A stretch of DNA of 34,369 bases from CALOBA01 sp942491465 (GTDB lineage Bacteria > Pseudomonadota > Gammaproteobacteria > Chromatiales > Chromatiaceae): positions 1 to 34,369 of the forward strand of contig CALOBA010000046.1 of NCBI GenBank assembly GCA_942491465.1, given 5' to 3'. The notes beneath the pieces were generated by a model. That model did no database searches, was not told the DNA's origin, and was given only the letters and a program-made list of their open reading frames with translations. This document shows, piece by piece, positions 11,850-20,031 of the stretch. Each line of letters starts with the position of its first letter. Within the stretch, counting starts at the first letter, position 1. The position numbers and the translations under genes are program-made.

Positions 11850-13385
11850 TCAGCCGGCCTTCAGGGCCTTGAACCGGATCAGCTCGCTGAGCCGGTAGCC
11901 GCTGTAGGCGCCGAGCATCAGCGTCAGCGCCAGCAGCACCAGCAGCAGCTCGGGGAAGTAGAACATCAGGTGCTGCAGGTGCGGCTCGTTCATGGCGAAA
12001 TAGCCGCAGATCGCAACAATCAACGAGCCGAAGGTCTCCTTGACCGTCTCCACGAAGCCCCGCTCCTCCCAGACGATGGACATGCGCTCGATGGTCATGG
12101 CCAGGATGACCATGGGGAACAGGGCGATGGACAGGCCCTGCTCCACCCCCAAGCGGAAGCTGAGGATGGTGATGCCGAGCATCAGGCAGACCACCACCAC
12201 CAGCATCGCCGAGAGCCGCGGCACCAGCAGCAGCCGCAGCCGGGCCAGCGCCAGGCGCACCGAAAGCCCCACCAGGATCAGTGCCAGGAACAGCGTCACG
12301 CCCCAACCGAGCTGGGTCTCGCGGAAGGCCAGCGCGATCAGGATCGGCATGAAGGTGCCGAAGGTGGGGATGCCGATGACCACGCGCATGAAGGCGACGA
12401 TGACCGCCCCCACCGGGATCATCAGCAGTATCCGGAACAGGTTCTGGGTCTGCACCGGCAGTGCCGCCAGGTCGAGGCCGAACCAGTCGCCGTCGAAGGT
12501 CGGGGCGGTGATGGAATGCAGGTCGGCCTGGGCGATGCGGGTCTGGATGGTCGAGAACGTGGTATCGACGCCGCGCACGCCGCGGGTCTTGACCAACCGG
12601 GGGCTGTCGTAGCGCCAGATGAAAAAGTCGGCCGGGTAGCCGGGGGCGCCGGTGTCGGCGTTGTAGCCGCTCCAGCGCTCACCGTTGTGGACCTCCAGCC
12701 AGGGTCGCAGGTGCCCGTCCACCACCGTTGCGCCGAGGGGGATACCGTAGGCGATGCGCGTCGGGATACGGGCGCCGGCGAGGATCTCCGCCACCAGGTG
12801 CTGCCAGCTCGGACGATCGTCGACGTTGTGGATGACCTTGACATTCTCGTCGCTGCGGTCGGCCAGGATCAGCAGCACCTGCTCGGTGAACGAGAACACG
12901 TCCGCCGACTGTGCGCGCGCCTGGTCGAGCACGGCGGTGATCGCCGAGGCCAACGGCTCCTTGTAGTCCGGCACCGGCGGGAAGCTCGGCACGTCCGCGG
13001 CGGTCTCCACGGCGCCGGGCAGGACCTTGACCTGATAGTAGAGGGATTGCTCGCGCTTGGGCGCGCGGCGCAGGGTCCAGGTCGCCTCCCGCGGGCCGCT
13101 GCCGTTCTCCAGCAGCGACAGGCCGTAGGCGCGAGAGACAAAGTTCTCGTCGATCACCCGGTCCATGGACGCCGCCTCCGGCAACCGGAACTCCACCTTC
13201 GACGAGCCGCCCTTGCCGCGGAAGGCGATCTGCGCCTCGATGGTCCAAACCGTCGTGGTCATCTCCGGCAGCGGCGGCACCCGCAAATAGAGCGCCTTGA
13301 ATACCGCAAGCCCCAGGCCGCCGGCGAACAGCAGCAGGATGATGATCAGCAGTGGGGAGAGACGAGCGTAGAAGCGGTGCGCCAT
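11850..13385 (-). CDS. Inactive-transglutaminase / 7-transmembrane protein
   Basis: A 511-residue membrane protein of the family with an inactive transglutaminase-like domain fused to seven TM helices. A signal-anchor helix (about 10-30) is followed by an extracytoplasmic region of roughly 280 residues. Within it, RIAYGIPLG and HLRPWLEVHNGERW recall the transglutaminase core, but no Cys-His-Asp triad is evident. Helices then fill about 310-510. It sits between the RimK-like gene (five-base gap downstream) and the retropepsin-like gene (162 bp upstream, interrupted by a MITE-like hairpin). Known function is limited; the architecture suggests an envelope protein that binds a peptide or amino-acid conjugate and works with the ligase and protease. 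That role is inference. Confidence 0.88.
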   Translation of the reverse strand: MAHRFYARLSPLLIIILLLFAGGLGLAVFKALYLRVPPLPEMTTTVWTIEAQIAFRGKGGSSKVEFRLPEAASMDRVIDENFVSRAYGLSLLENGSGPREATWTLRRAPKREQSLYYQVKVLPGAVETAADVPSFPPVPDYKEPLASAITAVLDQARAQSADVFSFTEQVLLILADRSDENVKVIHNVDDRPSWQHLVAEILAGARIPTRIAYGIPLGATVVDGHLRPWLEVHNGERWSGYNADTGAPGYPADFFIWRYDSPRLVKTRGVRGVDTTFSTIQTRIAQADLHSITAPTFDGDWFGLDLAALPVQTQNLFRILLMIPVGAVIVAFMRVVIGIPTFGTFMPILIALAFRETQLGWGVTLFLALILVGLSVRLALARLRLLLVPRLSAMLVVVVCLMLGITILSFRLGVEQGLSIALFPMVILAMTIERMSIVWEERGFVETVKETFGSLIVAICGYFAMNEPHLQHLMFYFPELLLVLLALTLMLGAYSGYRLSELIRFKALKAG

Positions 13386-13422
13386 CGGCAGGAGATCAAT
13401 GCGGGGCGGCCCGGACCCTGGA

Positions 13423-13533
13423 ACTTAGGATCGGTTCAGAAACAAGCGGTGCAGACGCAACCATGAAACGGCGAATCCAAAGGCACCATGAGGGGTTGCG
13501 TCTGCACCACTTGTTTCTGAACCTTGACTTAGG
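13423..13533. mobile_element. MITE-like palindromic element with 7-bp flanking direct repeats
   Basis: Two 30-base arms, 13433-13462 and 13494-13523, are inverted repeats matching at 29 of 30 positions (GGTTCAGAAACAAG at the outer end), separated by a 31-base loop. The element is flanked by ACTTAGG at 13423-13429 and 13527-13533, which looks like a target-site duplication. It encodes nothing. It lies between the protease and 7TM genes of one operon, where its transcript could fold into a very strong hairpin. Confidence 0.65.
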
Positions 13534-13547
13534 GCCAGCGCGGGTGG

Positions 13548-14063
13548 CTAATCAGGACATGCGTATCCCAACATGAAGGTCTCGGCCGCATTGACGACGA
13601 AGCGACCGGCGAGAAACTTGCGCCCGAGCAGGATCGGGTAGTTGAAATTGGAGCGATCGTAGAGACCTAATTCGGCCTGCTCGACCTTGCCGTCGAGGCA
13701 AAAGCTCATCTGCACCGTCACCCGCTCGTCCGAGGGCAGATCACCGCGACGCTTGACGCGGATGGTCCGCTTCACCGGCAGGTCGTAGGTGAGCTTGGTG
13801 CCGGACTGTTCCACATGCTCATCGAACAGGCTGAAGCGCACCCGCCGGACGCCGGCCTGGGTGAACAGCTCCAGGTCGCGGGCGTGCATGGCGTTGGACT
13901 TGGCGCCGGTGTCGAGCTTCGCCGTCAGCCGCACCCGGTGGGGCTCCAGGCGCACGCTCTGCAGCCAGCCCGCCTCGCGCAGGCCGGCCTCTTCAGCGCC
14001 AAAGGCACCCATCGGCAATACACCGACACCAAGCACCAGCAGACCTATCGCTCTGATCAACAC
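13548..14063 (-). CDS. Retropepsin-like ATP-dependent zinc protease family protein (RimB-like)
   Basis: A 171-residue exported protein of the family annotated as putative ATP-dependent zinc protease. The fold is a retropepsin-like aspartic protease: the hallmark LDTGAKSNAMHA carries the presumed catalytic Asp51. The N-terminus, LIRAIGLLVLGVGVLP ending at AFGA, is a signal peptide, so action in the periplasm is likely. The start codon is GTG with a weak purine-rich site upstream. It is the first gene of the operon with the 7TM and RimK-like proteins. A protease paired with an ATP-grasp ligase suggests making and trimming of a peptide-like modification. The database name is misleading, since no zinc-binding motif is seen. 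Confidence 0.87.
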   Translation of the reverse strand: MLIRAIGLLVLGVGVLPMGAFGAEEAGLREAGWLQSVRLEPHRVRLTAKLDTGAKSNAMHARDLELFTQAGVRRVRFSLFDEHVEQSGTKLTYDLPVKRTIRVKRRGDLPSDERVTVQMSFCLDGKVEQAELGLYDRSNFNYPILLGRKFLAGRFVVNAAETFMLGYACPD

Positions 14064-14288
14064 GCCTCGCTGCCCCGAACGGACTGAACAAGCCCAAAAC
14101 TTAAACGGTTAATGACGCGGCATCATAAGCCCGGACGGCCATGACCGGCAAGGCTGACGCGGGCCGGCCGGGACCAGGGCAAGCGGTCTGGGTTATGCTT
14201 TGGCGCTGATTAGGCCGCGCGGCTGTTGGATGCGGACGCTGCTGCACCTTCTGGCGCGCCACCCTCAACGAAACACCGGAACCACCCG

Positions 14289-15023
14289 ATGCACGACACC
14301 CCCACACCCGAGACCATCCGCAACGTCGATCATGCCGAGATCCACAAATTCGAGCAGCTCGCCGCACGCTGGTGGGACCCGCACAGCGAACTCAAGACCC
14401 TGCACGAGATCAACCCGCTGCGCCTGGACTACATCGACCATACCGCCGCGCTGGCCGGCAAGGCCGTGCTCGACGTGGGCTGCGGCGGCGGCATCCTGTC
14501 CGAGGCCATGGCGGCTCGGGGGGCGCAGGTGCTGGGCATCGACATGGGCGAGGAGCCGCTGCGGGTGGCCGAGCTGCACACGCTGGAGTCCGGGGTCGAG
14601 GTCGACTATCGCCAAATCCCCGTCGAGGAGTTGGCCGACGAGCGCCCGGCGAGCTTCGATATCGTGACCTGCATGGAGCTCTTGGAGCACATCCCGGACC
14701 CGGCCTCGGTCATCGACGCCTGCGCCCGACTGGTGCGCCCCGGCGGCCACGTGTTTCTGTCGACACTCAACCGCAACCCCAAGTCCTACCTGTTCGCCAT
14801 CGTCGGCGCCGAATACGTCCTCGGCATGCTGCCCCGCGGCACCCACGACTTTGCGCGCTTCGTGCGCCCGTCCGAGCTCGACACCTGGGTCCGGCAAACC
14901 GACCTGCGCATCACCGACCTCACCGGGCTGACCTACAACCCGATCACGCGCCAGTATCGACTCGACCCGAAGGACATCAGCGTCAACTACATGGCCACCT
15001 GCAAGCGCCCCGCCCATGACTGA
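14289..15023 (+). CDS. ubiG: Ubiquinone biosynthesis O-methyltransferase UbiG
   Basis: A 244-residue SAM-dependent methyltransferase that carries out both O-methylations in ubiquinone biosynthesis. SAM motif I VLDVGCGGG begins at residue 60. Family signatures include the N-terminal EIHKFEQLAARWWDP, the CMELLEHIPDP segment, the LSTLNRNPKSY segment, and a C-terminus ending KDISVNYMATC. The start at MHDTPTP fits the family; GGA lies ten bases upstream. It overlaps the next gene by eight bases, showing translational coupling. It is divergent from the retropepsin operon across 225 bp. The length and motifs are standard. Confidence 0.97.
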   Translation: MHDTPTPETIRNVDHAEIHKFEQLAARWWDPHSELKTLHEINPLRLDYIDHTAALAGKAVLDVGCGGGILSEAMAARGAQVLGIDMGEEPLRVAELHTLESGVEVDYRQIPVEELADERPASFDIVTCMELLEHIPDPASVIDACARLVRPGGHVFLSTLNRNPKSYLFAIVGAEYVLGMLPRGTHDFARFVRPSELDTWVRQTDLRITDLTGLTYNPITRQYRLDPKDISVNYMATCKRPAHD

Positions 15024-15717
15024 GCAGCCCGGCGCCGTCCTGTTCGATCTCGACGGCACCCTCGCCGACACGGCGGCGGATATGGGACGGGCACTCAACC
15101 GGCTGCTCGCCGACCACCACCGGCCGGCCCTGTCCGCCGAGCGCATTCGTCCCCATGTCTCCAACGGCGCCCGGGCGATGGTGCACATCGGCTTCGGCCT
15201 GCAGCCCGGCGACGACGGCTTCGACGCGCTGCGCGGCGCCTTCCTCGACCACTACGCCGGCGATATCTACCTCCATACCCGACCTTTTCCCGGCATCCCC
15301 GAGCTGCTCCAGCAGTTGGAACAGCTCGGGCGCCCCTGGGGCATCGTCACCAACAAACCCGGCTGGCTCACCGACCCGCTGCTCGCACGCATGACCCCGG
15401 AGCACCGGCTGGTCGAGCGCGCCGCCTGCATCGTCAGCGGCGACACCGCGCCCCGTCCCAAGCCCCACCCCGACCCGCTGCTGCACGCCTGCGCGCAGAT
15501 CGGCTGCGACCCGGCGGCGAGCTGGTACATCGGCGACGCCCGGCGCGACATCCAGGCCGGCCAGGCCGCCGGCCTGCGCACCCTGGCCGCCTGCTGGGGC
15601 TACCTCGGCACCGACGATGCACCGGCCGACTGGGGCGCCGACGGCCTGGTCGAGCACCCGCTGGACATCATCCACTGGGTGCGCCGGCCGCCGCAGCCCG
15701 AGACGACCACAGCCTGA
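15016..15717 (+). CDS. gph: HAD-superfamily phosphatase, Gph/MupP type
   Basis: A 233-residue HAD phosphatase with nucleophile Asp11 and acid/base Asp13 in FDLDGT, the TNKP motif carrying the conserved Lys, and the acidic GDARRDIQAG near 176. The family hydrolyses phosphoglycolate (Gph) or, in Pseudomonas, N-acetylmuramate 6-phosphate (MupP). In Pseudomonas mupP sits directly after ubiG, as here, and the early SNGARAMV segment resembles MupP, so cell-wall recycling is a real alternative to the default Gph label. In a carbon-fixing organism, phosphoglycolate salvage would also make sense. The ATG lies inside the ubiG end (ATGACTGA), so the two are coupled. Confidence 0.9.
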   Translation: MTEQPGAVLFDLDGTLADTAADMGRALNRLLADHHRPALSAERIRPHVSNGARAMVHIGFGLQPGDDGFDALRGAFLDHYAGDIYLHTRPFPGIPELLQQLEQLGRPWGIVTNKPGWLTDPLLARMTPEHRLVERAACIVSGDTAPRPKPHPDPLLHACAQIGCDPAASWYIGDARRDIQAGQAAGLRTLAACWGYLGTDDAPADWGADGLVEHPLDIIHWVRRPPQPETTTA

Positions 15718-15725
15718 GGCGAGCG

Positions 15726-16529
15726 ATGGACGACGAGCACTGGGGCTTTCCCAACCGCGCCACCCCGGCGGGCAGCAGCGCCTACTACAGTATCCGCGTC
15801 GCCCCGGCCGCCCGGCGCGACGCCCTCGCCGCCCTGTTCGGCTGGCGCGAGCGCGTGCGCGCCGTCCTCGACGAGGTCTCCGACCCCGGCGTCGCCGGCC
15901 TCAAGCTCGACTGGTGGCGCGACGAGATCCGACGCACCCTCGCCGGCGAGCCGCGCCACCCCATCAGCCGGGTCCTGGCCGCCAGCACCGACGGCCTGCC
16001 CGTCGACCCCTTCCTCGCCATGGCCGACCGGACCGAGGCCGAGCTGCGCGCCCGCCGCAGCCGCGACCTGGACGCCCAGCGCCAGGCCGCCGAGCAGGAC
16101 CTGGGGGCCCTGTTCGAGCTGATCGTCCGCCTGCATGGGCTGGACGAACCGATCGATCCCGCCCGCATCCACCAGGCCCGCCAAGCCGGCGGCTGGTGCG
16201 CGCTGGTGCGCCGCTGGCGCGACGGCGGCGCGCTGCTGCGCCGCAACCGCGAGGTCGTCCCCGAGCAGCCGCTGCAGGCCGCCGGCCTGACCCCGGCCCG
16301 GCTCGCGAGCCCCGACGGGCGCCACCAGCTGCCGGCCCTGCTCACCGAGCTCGCGCCGAGCCTGACGGAACACCCGCCGCGCACCAAGGACCTGCCCAAG
16401 GCCCTGCGCGCCCAGGTCCGCATCCACGCCGCCCTGCTCCACGAACTCGCCCGCGACGGCTTTCCCGTCGTGGACCAGCGCGTCGGCCTCACCCCGCTGC
16501 GCAAGCTGATGCTCGCCTGGCGCAGCTGA
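15726..16529 (+). CDS. Squalene/phytoene synthase family protein, probably non-classical
   Basis: A 267-residue protein of the all-alpha trans-isoprenyl diphosphate synthase fold. YYSIRVAPAARRDALAALFGW followed by a first Asp motif, Asp49-x3-Asp53 (LDEVSD), and LKLDWWRDEI match the family start. I cannot find the second Asp-rich motif or the usual NxxRD segment in the C-terminal half, so synthase activity is doubtful; NDUFAF6-type relatives share this pattern. The start has GAGG six bases upstream. It lies eight bases after the gph stop and is probably in the ubiG operon. A real squalene or phytoene synthase for hopanoids or carotenoids cannot be excluded, but no such pathway genes surround it. 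Confidence 0.8.
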   Translation: MDDEHWGFPNRATPAGSSAYYSIRVAPAARRDALAALFGWRERVRAVLDEVSDPGVAGLKLDWWRDEIRRTLAGEPRHPISRVLAASTDGLPVDPFLAMADRTEAELRARRSRDLDAQRQAAEQDLGALFELIVRLHGLDEPIDPARIHQARQAGGWCALVRRWRDGGALLRRNREVVPEQPLQAAGLTPARLASPDGRHQLPALLTELAPSLTEHPPRTKDLPKALRAQVRIHAALLHELARDGFPVVDQRVGLTPLRKLMLAWRS

Positions 16530-16573
16530 CCCGGTCCGCCGGCGGGTGCAGGTTGCGCGACACCAACGACGCG

Positions 16574-17005
16574 CTACAAGGCCCTGTCCGGGTCCAGCCC
16601 GCGCTCGCGCACCCGGCGCAGAATCGCCTTGATCCGGTCCATGGCGTCCACCATCGGTCGCAGCCCCTGCTCGGTGCCGTCGGCGTCCGGGAACGCCAAC
16701 CACTCGCTGTCCGCCAGCGCCTGGAACCCCATGCTCCAGTCCGGGCAATCGCGCTGCGGGGCAGGGCCCTGGAAGACCAGCGTCACGCCGCGATGGCGCC
16801 GATCGCCGCTGATCGCCTCGAACATGCGGCGCACCGCGGCCTCGTCGCCCTCCAGGAGCTGGATGAAATAGTCGCCGCTGTGCAGCAGCATCCCGGTGAT
16901 GCCCTGGCGCTCGTTGTTGCGGCGCGAGACGGTCAGCAGATCCACCAGGTCCTGGCGCTGCATGTCGTCGGCGGCGGTACTGATGTAACAGAGTTGAAAG
17001 ATCAT
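16574..17005 (-). CDS. Stand-alone BLUF-domain blue-light photoreceptor
   Basis: A 143-residue single-domain BLUF flavoprotein that would bind FAD and sense blue light. The photocycle residues are present: Tyr7 in LCYIS, Asn31 in RRNNERQGITG, and Gln49 in FIQLLEG; the WSMGF segment supplies the later Trp. About 45 residues follow the BLUF core and contain a predicted helix (MDRIKAILRRVRERG) that may contact a partner. The start at MIFQLCYIS was chosen because BLUF domains begin there. It is convergent with the phytoene-synthase-like gene and lies next to the exopolysaccharide cluster. No output domain is fused, so it must act through protein contact. Confidence 0.93.
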   Translation of the reverse strand: MIFQLCYISTAADDMQRQDLVDLLTVSRRNNERQGITGMLLHSGDYFIQLLEGDEAAVRRMFEAISGDRRHRGVTLVFQGPAPQRDCPDWSMGFQALADSEWLAFPDADGTEQGLRPMVDAMDRIKAILRRVRERGLDPDRAL

Positions 17006-17117
17006 CGGTGCATCTTGCTCGTCGCTGGGAAAGGGGGCGCAACGGTACCCCATTGGTCCCCGTCGGCGTCAAGGACGTCACGCACCGGCGTTGCCGGGGC
17101 ATGCTCCACAAGCGCCA

Positions 17118-17636
17118 TCACACGGACGGCGGCAGGTCCTTCCGCGGCTTGATCGCGGCCGGCACGCCGACGGCGATATGACGCGCCGGCACATCGCGAA
17201 TGACCACCGCGTTGGCGCCGATGAGCACGTCGTCGCCGACGTTGATGGCGCCCAGGACCTTGGCCCCGGCGCCGATGTCCACGCGGTCGCCGATGACCGG
17301 GGAGCCGCGCTCCTTGGCCCGCAGCAGGCCGACGGTGACGCCGTTGCGCACGGTGCAGTCGTCGCCGAAGCGGGTGTCACCGCTGATGATGATGCCGCTG
17401 AAGTGCTCGATGGTGAAGCGCTGGCCGACCACCGCCTCGCAGGGCAGGTCGATGCCGGTGAGGATCTGCGACAGCAGTTTGAGGATCTTGTACAGGATCG
17501 ACAGCGGCAGCCGCACCCAGCGCGACTCGAACCGGTAGCGCCAGCGTCCGAAGCGATAGACCAGCATGACCCAGAGCCCTTGGCGGGTCAGGTCGCCTGC
17601 GTAGTTCCTCCAGTCTTCTCGTACCTGCTCGAACAT
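17118..17636 (-). CDS. Serine O-acetyltransferase-like hexapeptide acyltransferase
   Basis: A 172-residue left-handed beta-helix acetyltransferase. The N-terminus FEQVREDWRNY and the hexapeptide rungs (IIISGDTRFGDDCTVRNGV, VIGDRVDIGAGAKVLG, VGDDVLIGANAVVI) resemble CysE-like proteins commonly found in polysaccharide loci. It lacks the long N-terminal alpha-helical domain of housekeeping CysE, so acetylation of a sugar in the polymer is as plausible as of serine. The start has AGAGGG four bases upstream. It follows the GT2 gene on the same strand with a 41-base gap, consistent with one transcript. Confidence 0.85.
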   Translation of the reverse strand: MFEQVREDWRNYAGDLTRQGLWVMLVYRFGRWRYRFESRWVRLPLSILYKILKLLSQILTGIDLPCEAVVGQRFTIEHFSGIIISGDTRFGDDCTVRNGVTVGLLRAKERGSPVIGDRVDIGAGAKVLGAINVGDDVLIGANAVVIRDVPARHIAVGVPAAIKPRKDLPPSV

Positions 17637-17677
17637 CGTGCCCTCTGTGGTTGGGTTGTTGCCTCGATGCGCCTTAG

Positions 17678-18673
17678 CTACCAAGGCTGCGGCGGCGACA
17701 CCCGCCCCGCCTGGGTCTCCTGCCAGGCCTGTCGCCATAGCGCGACCAGGACCCGCGACTCCTCGGCCTTGGCGGCGGCCTGGGGATCAGCGGCCCGGCG
17801 GGCATTGCGCCAGGCCCGCAGCCGATGCCAGCCGCGCTCCAGCGCCATCGACCAGCGGGCGCCAAGCCGGCCATGGTGCTTGCGGTAGTACAGGGCTTGG
17901 CTGCGCATGCGCCATAGGGTGAGCTGGCTGCCGCTGCTGGAGAAGCTCAAGCGCTTGACGGTGCGCGATGACTCGCCGCCGATGTGCACCACCTCGATCT
18001 CCGGCCGGTAGACCACCCGCAGGCCGGCGGCCTTGATCCGACGACAGAGATCGACCTCTTCGAAGTAGAGAAAGAAGCGCTCGTCGAAGCCGCCCAGCCC
18101 CTCGGTCAGGTCACGACGGATGATGGAATAGGCCCCGGGCACCCAGTCCACGTCCGCAGCTGCATGCTCGTCGGCCCAGGTGCGGTCGACGCGACCGAAC
18201 AGCCGCGACTGGGGCCAGCGCGCGGACAGTCCGCTGATGGTCAGAAACTCGTTCAGCAGCGACGGGAACATCCGTGCCGACGGCTGCCAGCTGCCGTCGC
18301 GGCCCACCAGCCGGCCGCCGGCGAGGCCGATATCGGGCTCGGCGTCCATCAGCGCGACGGATGCGGCCAGGGTCTCCGGGCCCACGAAGGCGTCGGAGTT
18401 CAGCAGCACCAGATAGCGGCCCGTGGCCACCGCGAAGCCGCGGTTGTTGGCCGGACCGAAGCCCAGGTTGGCACCACCGCGGATCAGCGTCACCTCCGGA
18501 AACTGCTCGGCGACCATTGCCGCCGAGCCGTCGGCGGACGCGTTGTCGACGACGATGGTCTCGATCATCAGCCCGCCCTGCCCCCCCGCGAGCGCCTCCA
18601 GGCACTCCCTCAGGACCTCGCGGGTGTTGAAGGAGACGATGATGACGGAGCAGTCGGGGATTGCTGTAGACAT
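17678..18673 (-). CDS. Family 2 glycosyltransferase (rhamnosyltransferase-like)
   Basis: A 331-residue cytoplasmic GT-A fold enzyme that should transfer a nucleotide-activated sugar to a lipid-linked glycan. The N-terminal VSFNTREVLRECLEAL, then VDNASADGS, LNSDAFV at the DxD position, and the WVPGAYSIIRR...FDERFFLYFEEVDLCRR region are typical of WbbL-like GT2 enzymes. The start at MSTAIPD follows the family pattern. A basic C-terminal extension of about 40 residues has no clear role. It heads the short operon with the acetyltransferase and is divergent from an acyltransferase gene. Donor and acceptor are unknown. Confidence 0.92.
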   Translation of the reverse strand: MSTAIPDCSVIIVSFNTREVLRECLEALAGGQGGLMIETIVVDNASADGSAAMVAEQFPEVTLIRGGANLGFGPANNRGFAVATGRYLVLLNSDAFVGPETLAASVALMDAEPDIGLAGGRLVGRDGSWQPSARMFPSLLNEFLTISGLSARWPQSRLFGRVDRTWADEHAAADVDWVPGAYSIIRRDLTEGLGGFDERFFLYFEEVDLCRRIKAAGLRVVYRPEIEVVHIGGESSRTVKRLSFSSSGSQLTLWRMRSQALYYRKHHGRLGARWSMALERGWHRLRAWRNARRAADPQAAAKAEESRVLVALWRQAWQETQAGRVSPPQPW

Positions 18674-18732
18674 GGCTCGGCGGGCAGATGTGGTGTTGAT
18701 GCGGCGATCCCGAAGGGGGGCGTCGGGCGGCA

Positions 18733-18762
18733 AGTATAGTCCTCCGGGTGCGCCGGCTTCAG
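18733..18762 (-). promoter_or_regulatory. Candidate sigma-70 promoter for the GT2 gene
   Basis: On the minus strand TATACT (18733-18738) stands 18 bases after CTGAAG (18757-18762), about 60 bases before the ATG. The -35 match is poor, so this is tentative. Confidence 0.28.
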
Positions 18763-18932
18763 CCGACCTTCTGGAGCAGATGCGACCCCGGCTGGTATCC
18801 TTCGCGCCAGTTGCCGGCCTGAACGGGTTCGCGGCGCCAAAGGCCGGCGCGGCCCCGCAGCGATGAAGCGCGCGGGCCGACGATGACCCGCAACCGATAC
18901 CCCTCCGGCACCGTCCACGGATCAGCCCACCT

Positions 18933-20021
18933 ATGTCTTCCGCAATCCTGACCGAATTCGCCCAAACGCGCGTCTTTCGCGGCCTCGACGGCCTGCGCTT
19001 CCTCAGCATCGTCGCCGTCGTCTGGCATCATTCCGTGCACAACAGTGGCTTCAAGATCGGCGAATTCGGGTTCTTGGGGGTCGACCTGTTCTTTGTCATC
19101 AGCGGGTTCTTGATCGTCACCCTGTTGCTGCGCGAGCGCGATAAGACCGGATCGATCTCGCTGCGCAACTTCTATATGCGCCGGACCCTGCGCATCTTTC
19201 CGCTGTATTACGCGGTGATCCTCGGCCTGGCCGCGCTGTATTTCTTCGCGGCGCCGGGCTCCGAGGTCGGTCAGGCATTCCTCGGCGAGCTGCCGATCTA
19301 TCTGCTCTATGTCGCGAACTTCTTTCCGGTGGTCTTCGGCATCGTCTGGAGCCTGGCCTCGGAGGAGCAGTTCTATCTGCTCTGGCCGTTCCTGGAGAAG
19401 CTGCTGTCCGCCGCGATCTATCCGATCCTGCTGCTGATGATCGCCGCCAATCAGGCGCTGAACTTCTTCCGCGAACCCCTGTTCGGCGCCATCGGGCTGC
19501 CGCAGATGGCCGATCTGCCGGTGATGGAGGCGACCTTCACGCCGATCCTCCTCGGCGTCCTGCTGGCCCATCTGCTGCACGACAACAAGGCGACCCGATG
19601 GCTGCTGGCGCTGATCGCCCGCCGGCATGCGGCGCTGGCTTGGCTTGCGCTGCTGCTGCTGGCCATTGAGCTGGCGCCCGCGGACATCTCCGGTGTCTAC
19701 CGGCTGCTGATTCAGGTCATCATGGTCATGCTGGTGGGCAGCACCGTCATCCGCGACGACAGCTCGCTGAACCGGGCGCTGACGGTGCCGATGATTGCGC
19801 GCATCGGCGCCATCAGCTACGGCATCTATCTGTTCCATCTGCACTGCATCACGGTGGTGGAGAAGCTCCTGGGGCGCGTGGCGGTGCAGGAGCCCATCGC
19901 CATCTTTGTCTGCTCGCTGCTGCTGGCGATCGTCATCGCCGAGCTGAGCTTCCGCTTCTTCGAGACGCCGTTCCTGCGGCTCAAGTCCAGGTTCTCGGTG
20001 GTGCATCAAAAGCACGTCTGA
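18933..20021 (+). CDS. OafA/YrhL-type integral membrane acyltransferase
   Basis: A 362-residue acyltransferase_3 protein with about ten TM helices. It would O-acylate a sugar of the polymer at the inner membrane. RGLDGLRFLSIVAVVWHH provides the catalytic-type Arg and His of this family, followed by FLGVDLFFVISGFLI and the FYMRRTLRIFPLYY segment. The start at MSSAIL is preceded by no strong Shine-Dalgarno. It ends ten bases before the convergent GT2 gene. The 259-bp upstream gap is shared with the divergent glycosyltransferase. Acetyl donor and target are unknown. Confidence 0.93.
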   Translation: MSSAILTEFAQTRVFRGLDGLRFLSIVAVVWHHSVHNSGFKIGEFGFLGVDLFFVISGFLIVTLLLRERDKTGSISLRNFYMRRTLRIFPLYYAVILGLAALYFFAAPGSEVGQAFLGELPIYLLYVANFFPVVFGIVWSLASEEQFYLLWPFLEKLLSAAIYPILLLMIAANQALNFFREPLFGAIGLPQMADLPVMEATFTPILLGVLLAHLLHDNKATRWLLALIARRHAALAWLALLLLAIELAPADISGVYRLLIQVIMVMLVGSTVIRDDSSLNRALTVPMIARIGAISYGIYLFHLHCITVVEKLLGRVAVQEPIAIFVCSLLLAIVIAELSFRFFETPFLRLKSRFSVVHQKHV

Positions 20022-20031
20022 GCCGGGGCGA

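Noticed and set aside
11970..13466. 498-codon plus-strand open frame opposite the 7TM gene
   Set aside because: Low-complexity His/Gln/Arg text, antisense to a clear membrane protein family.
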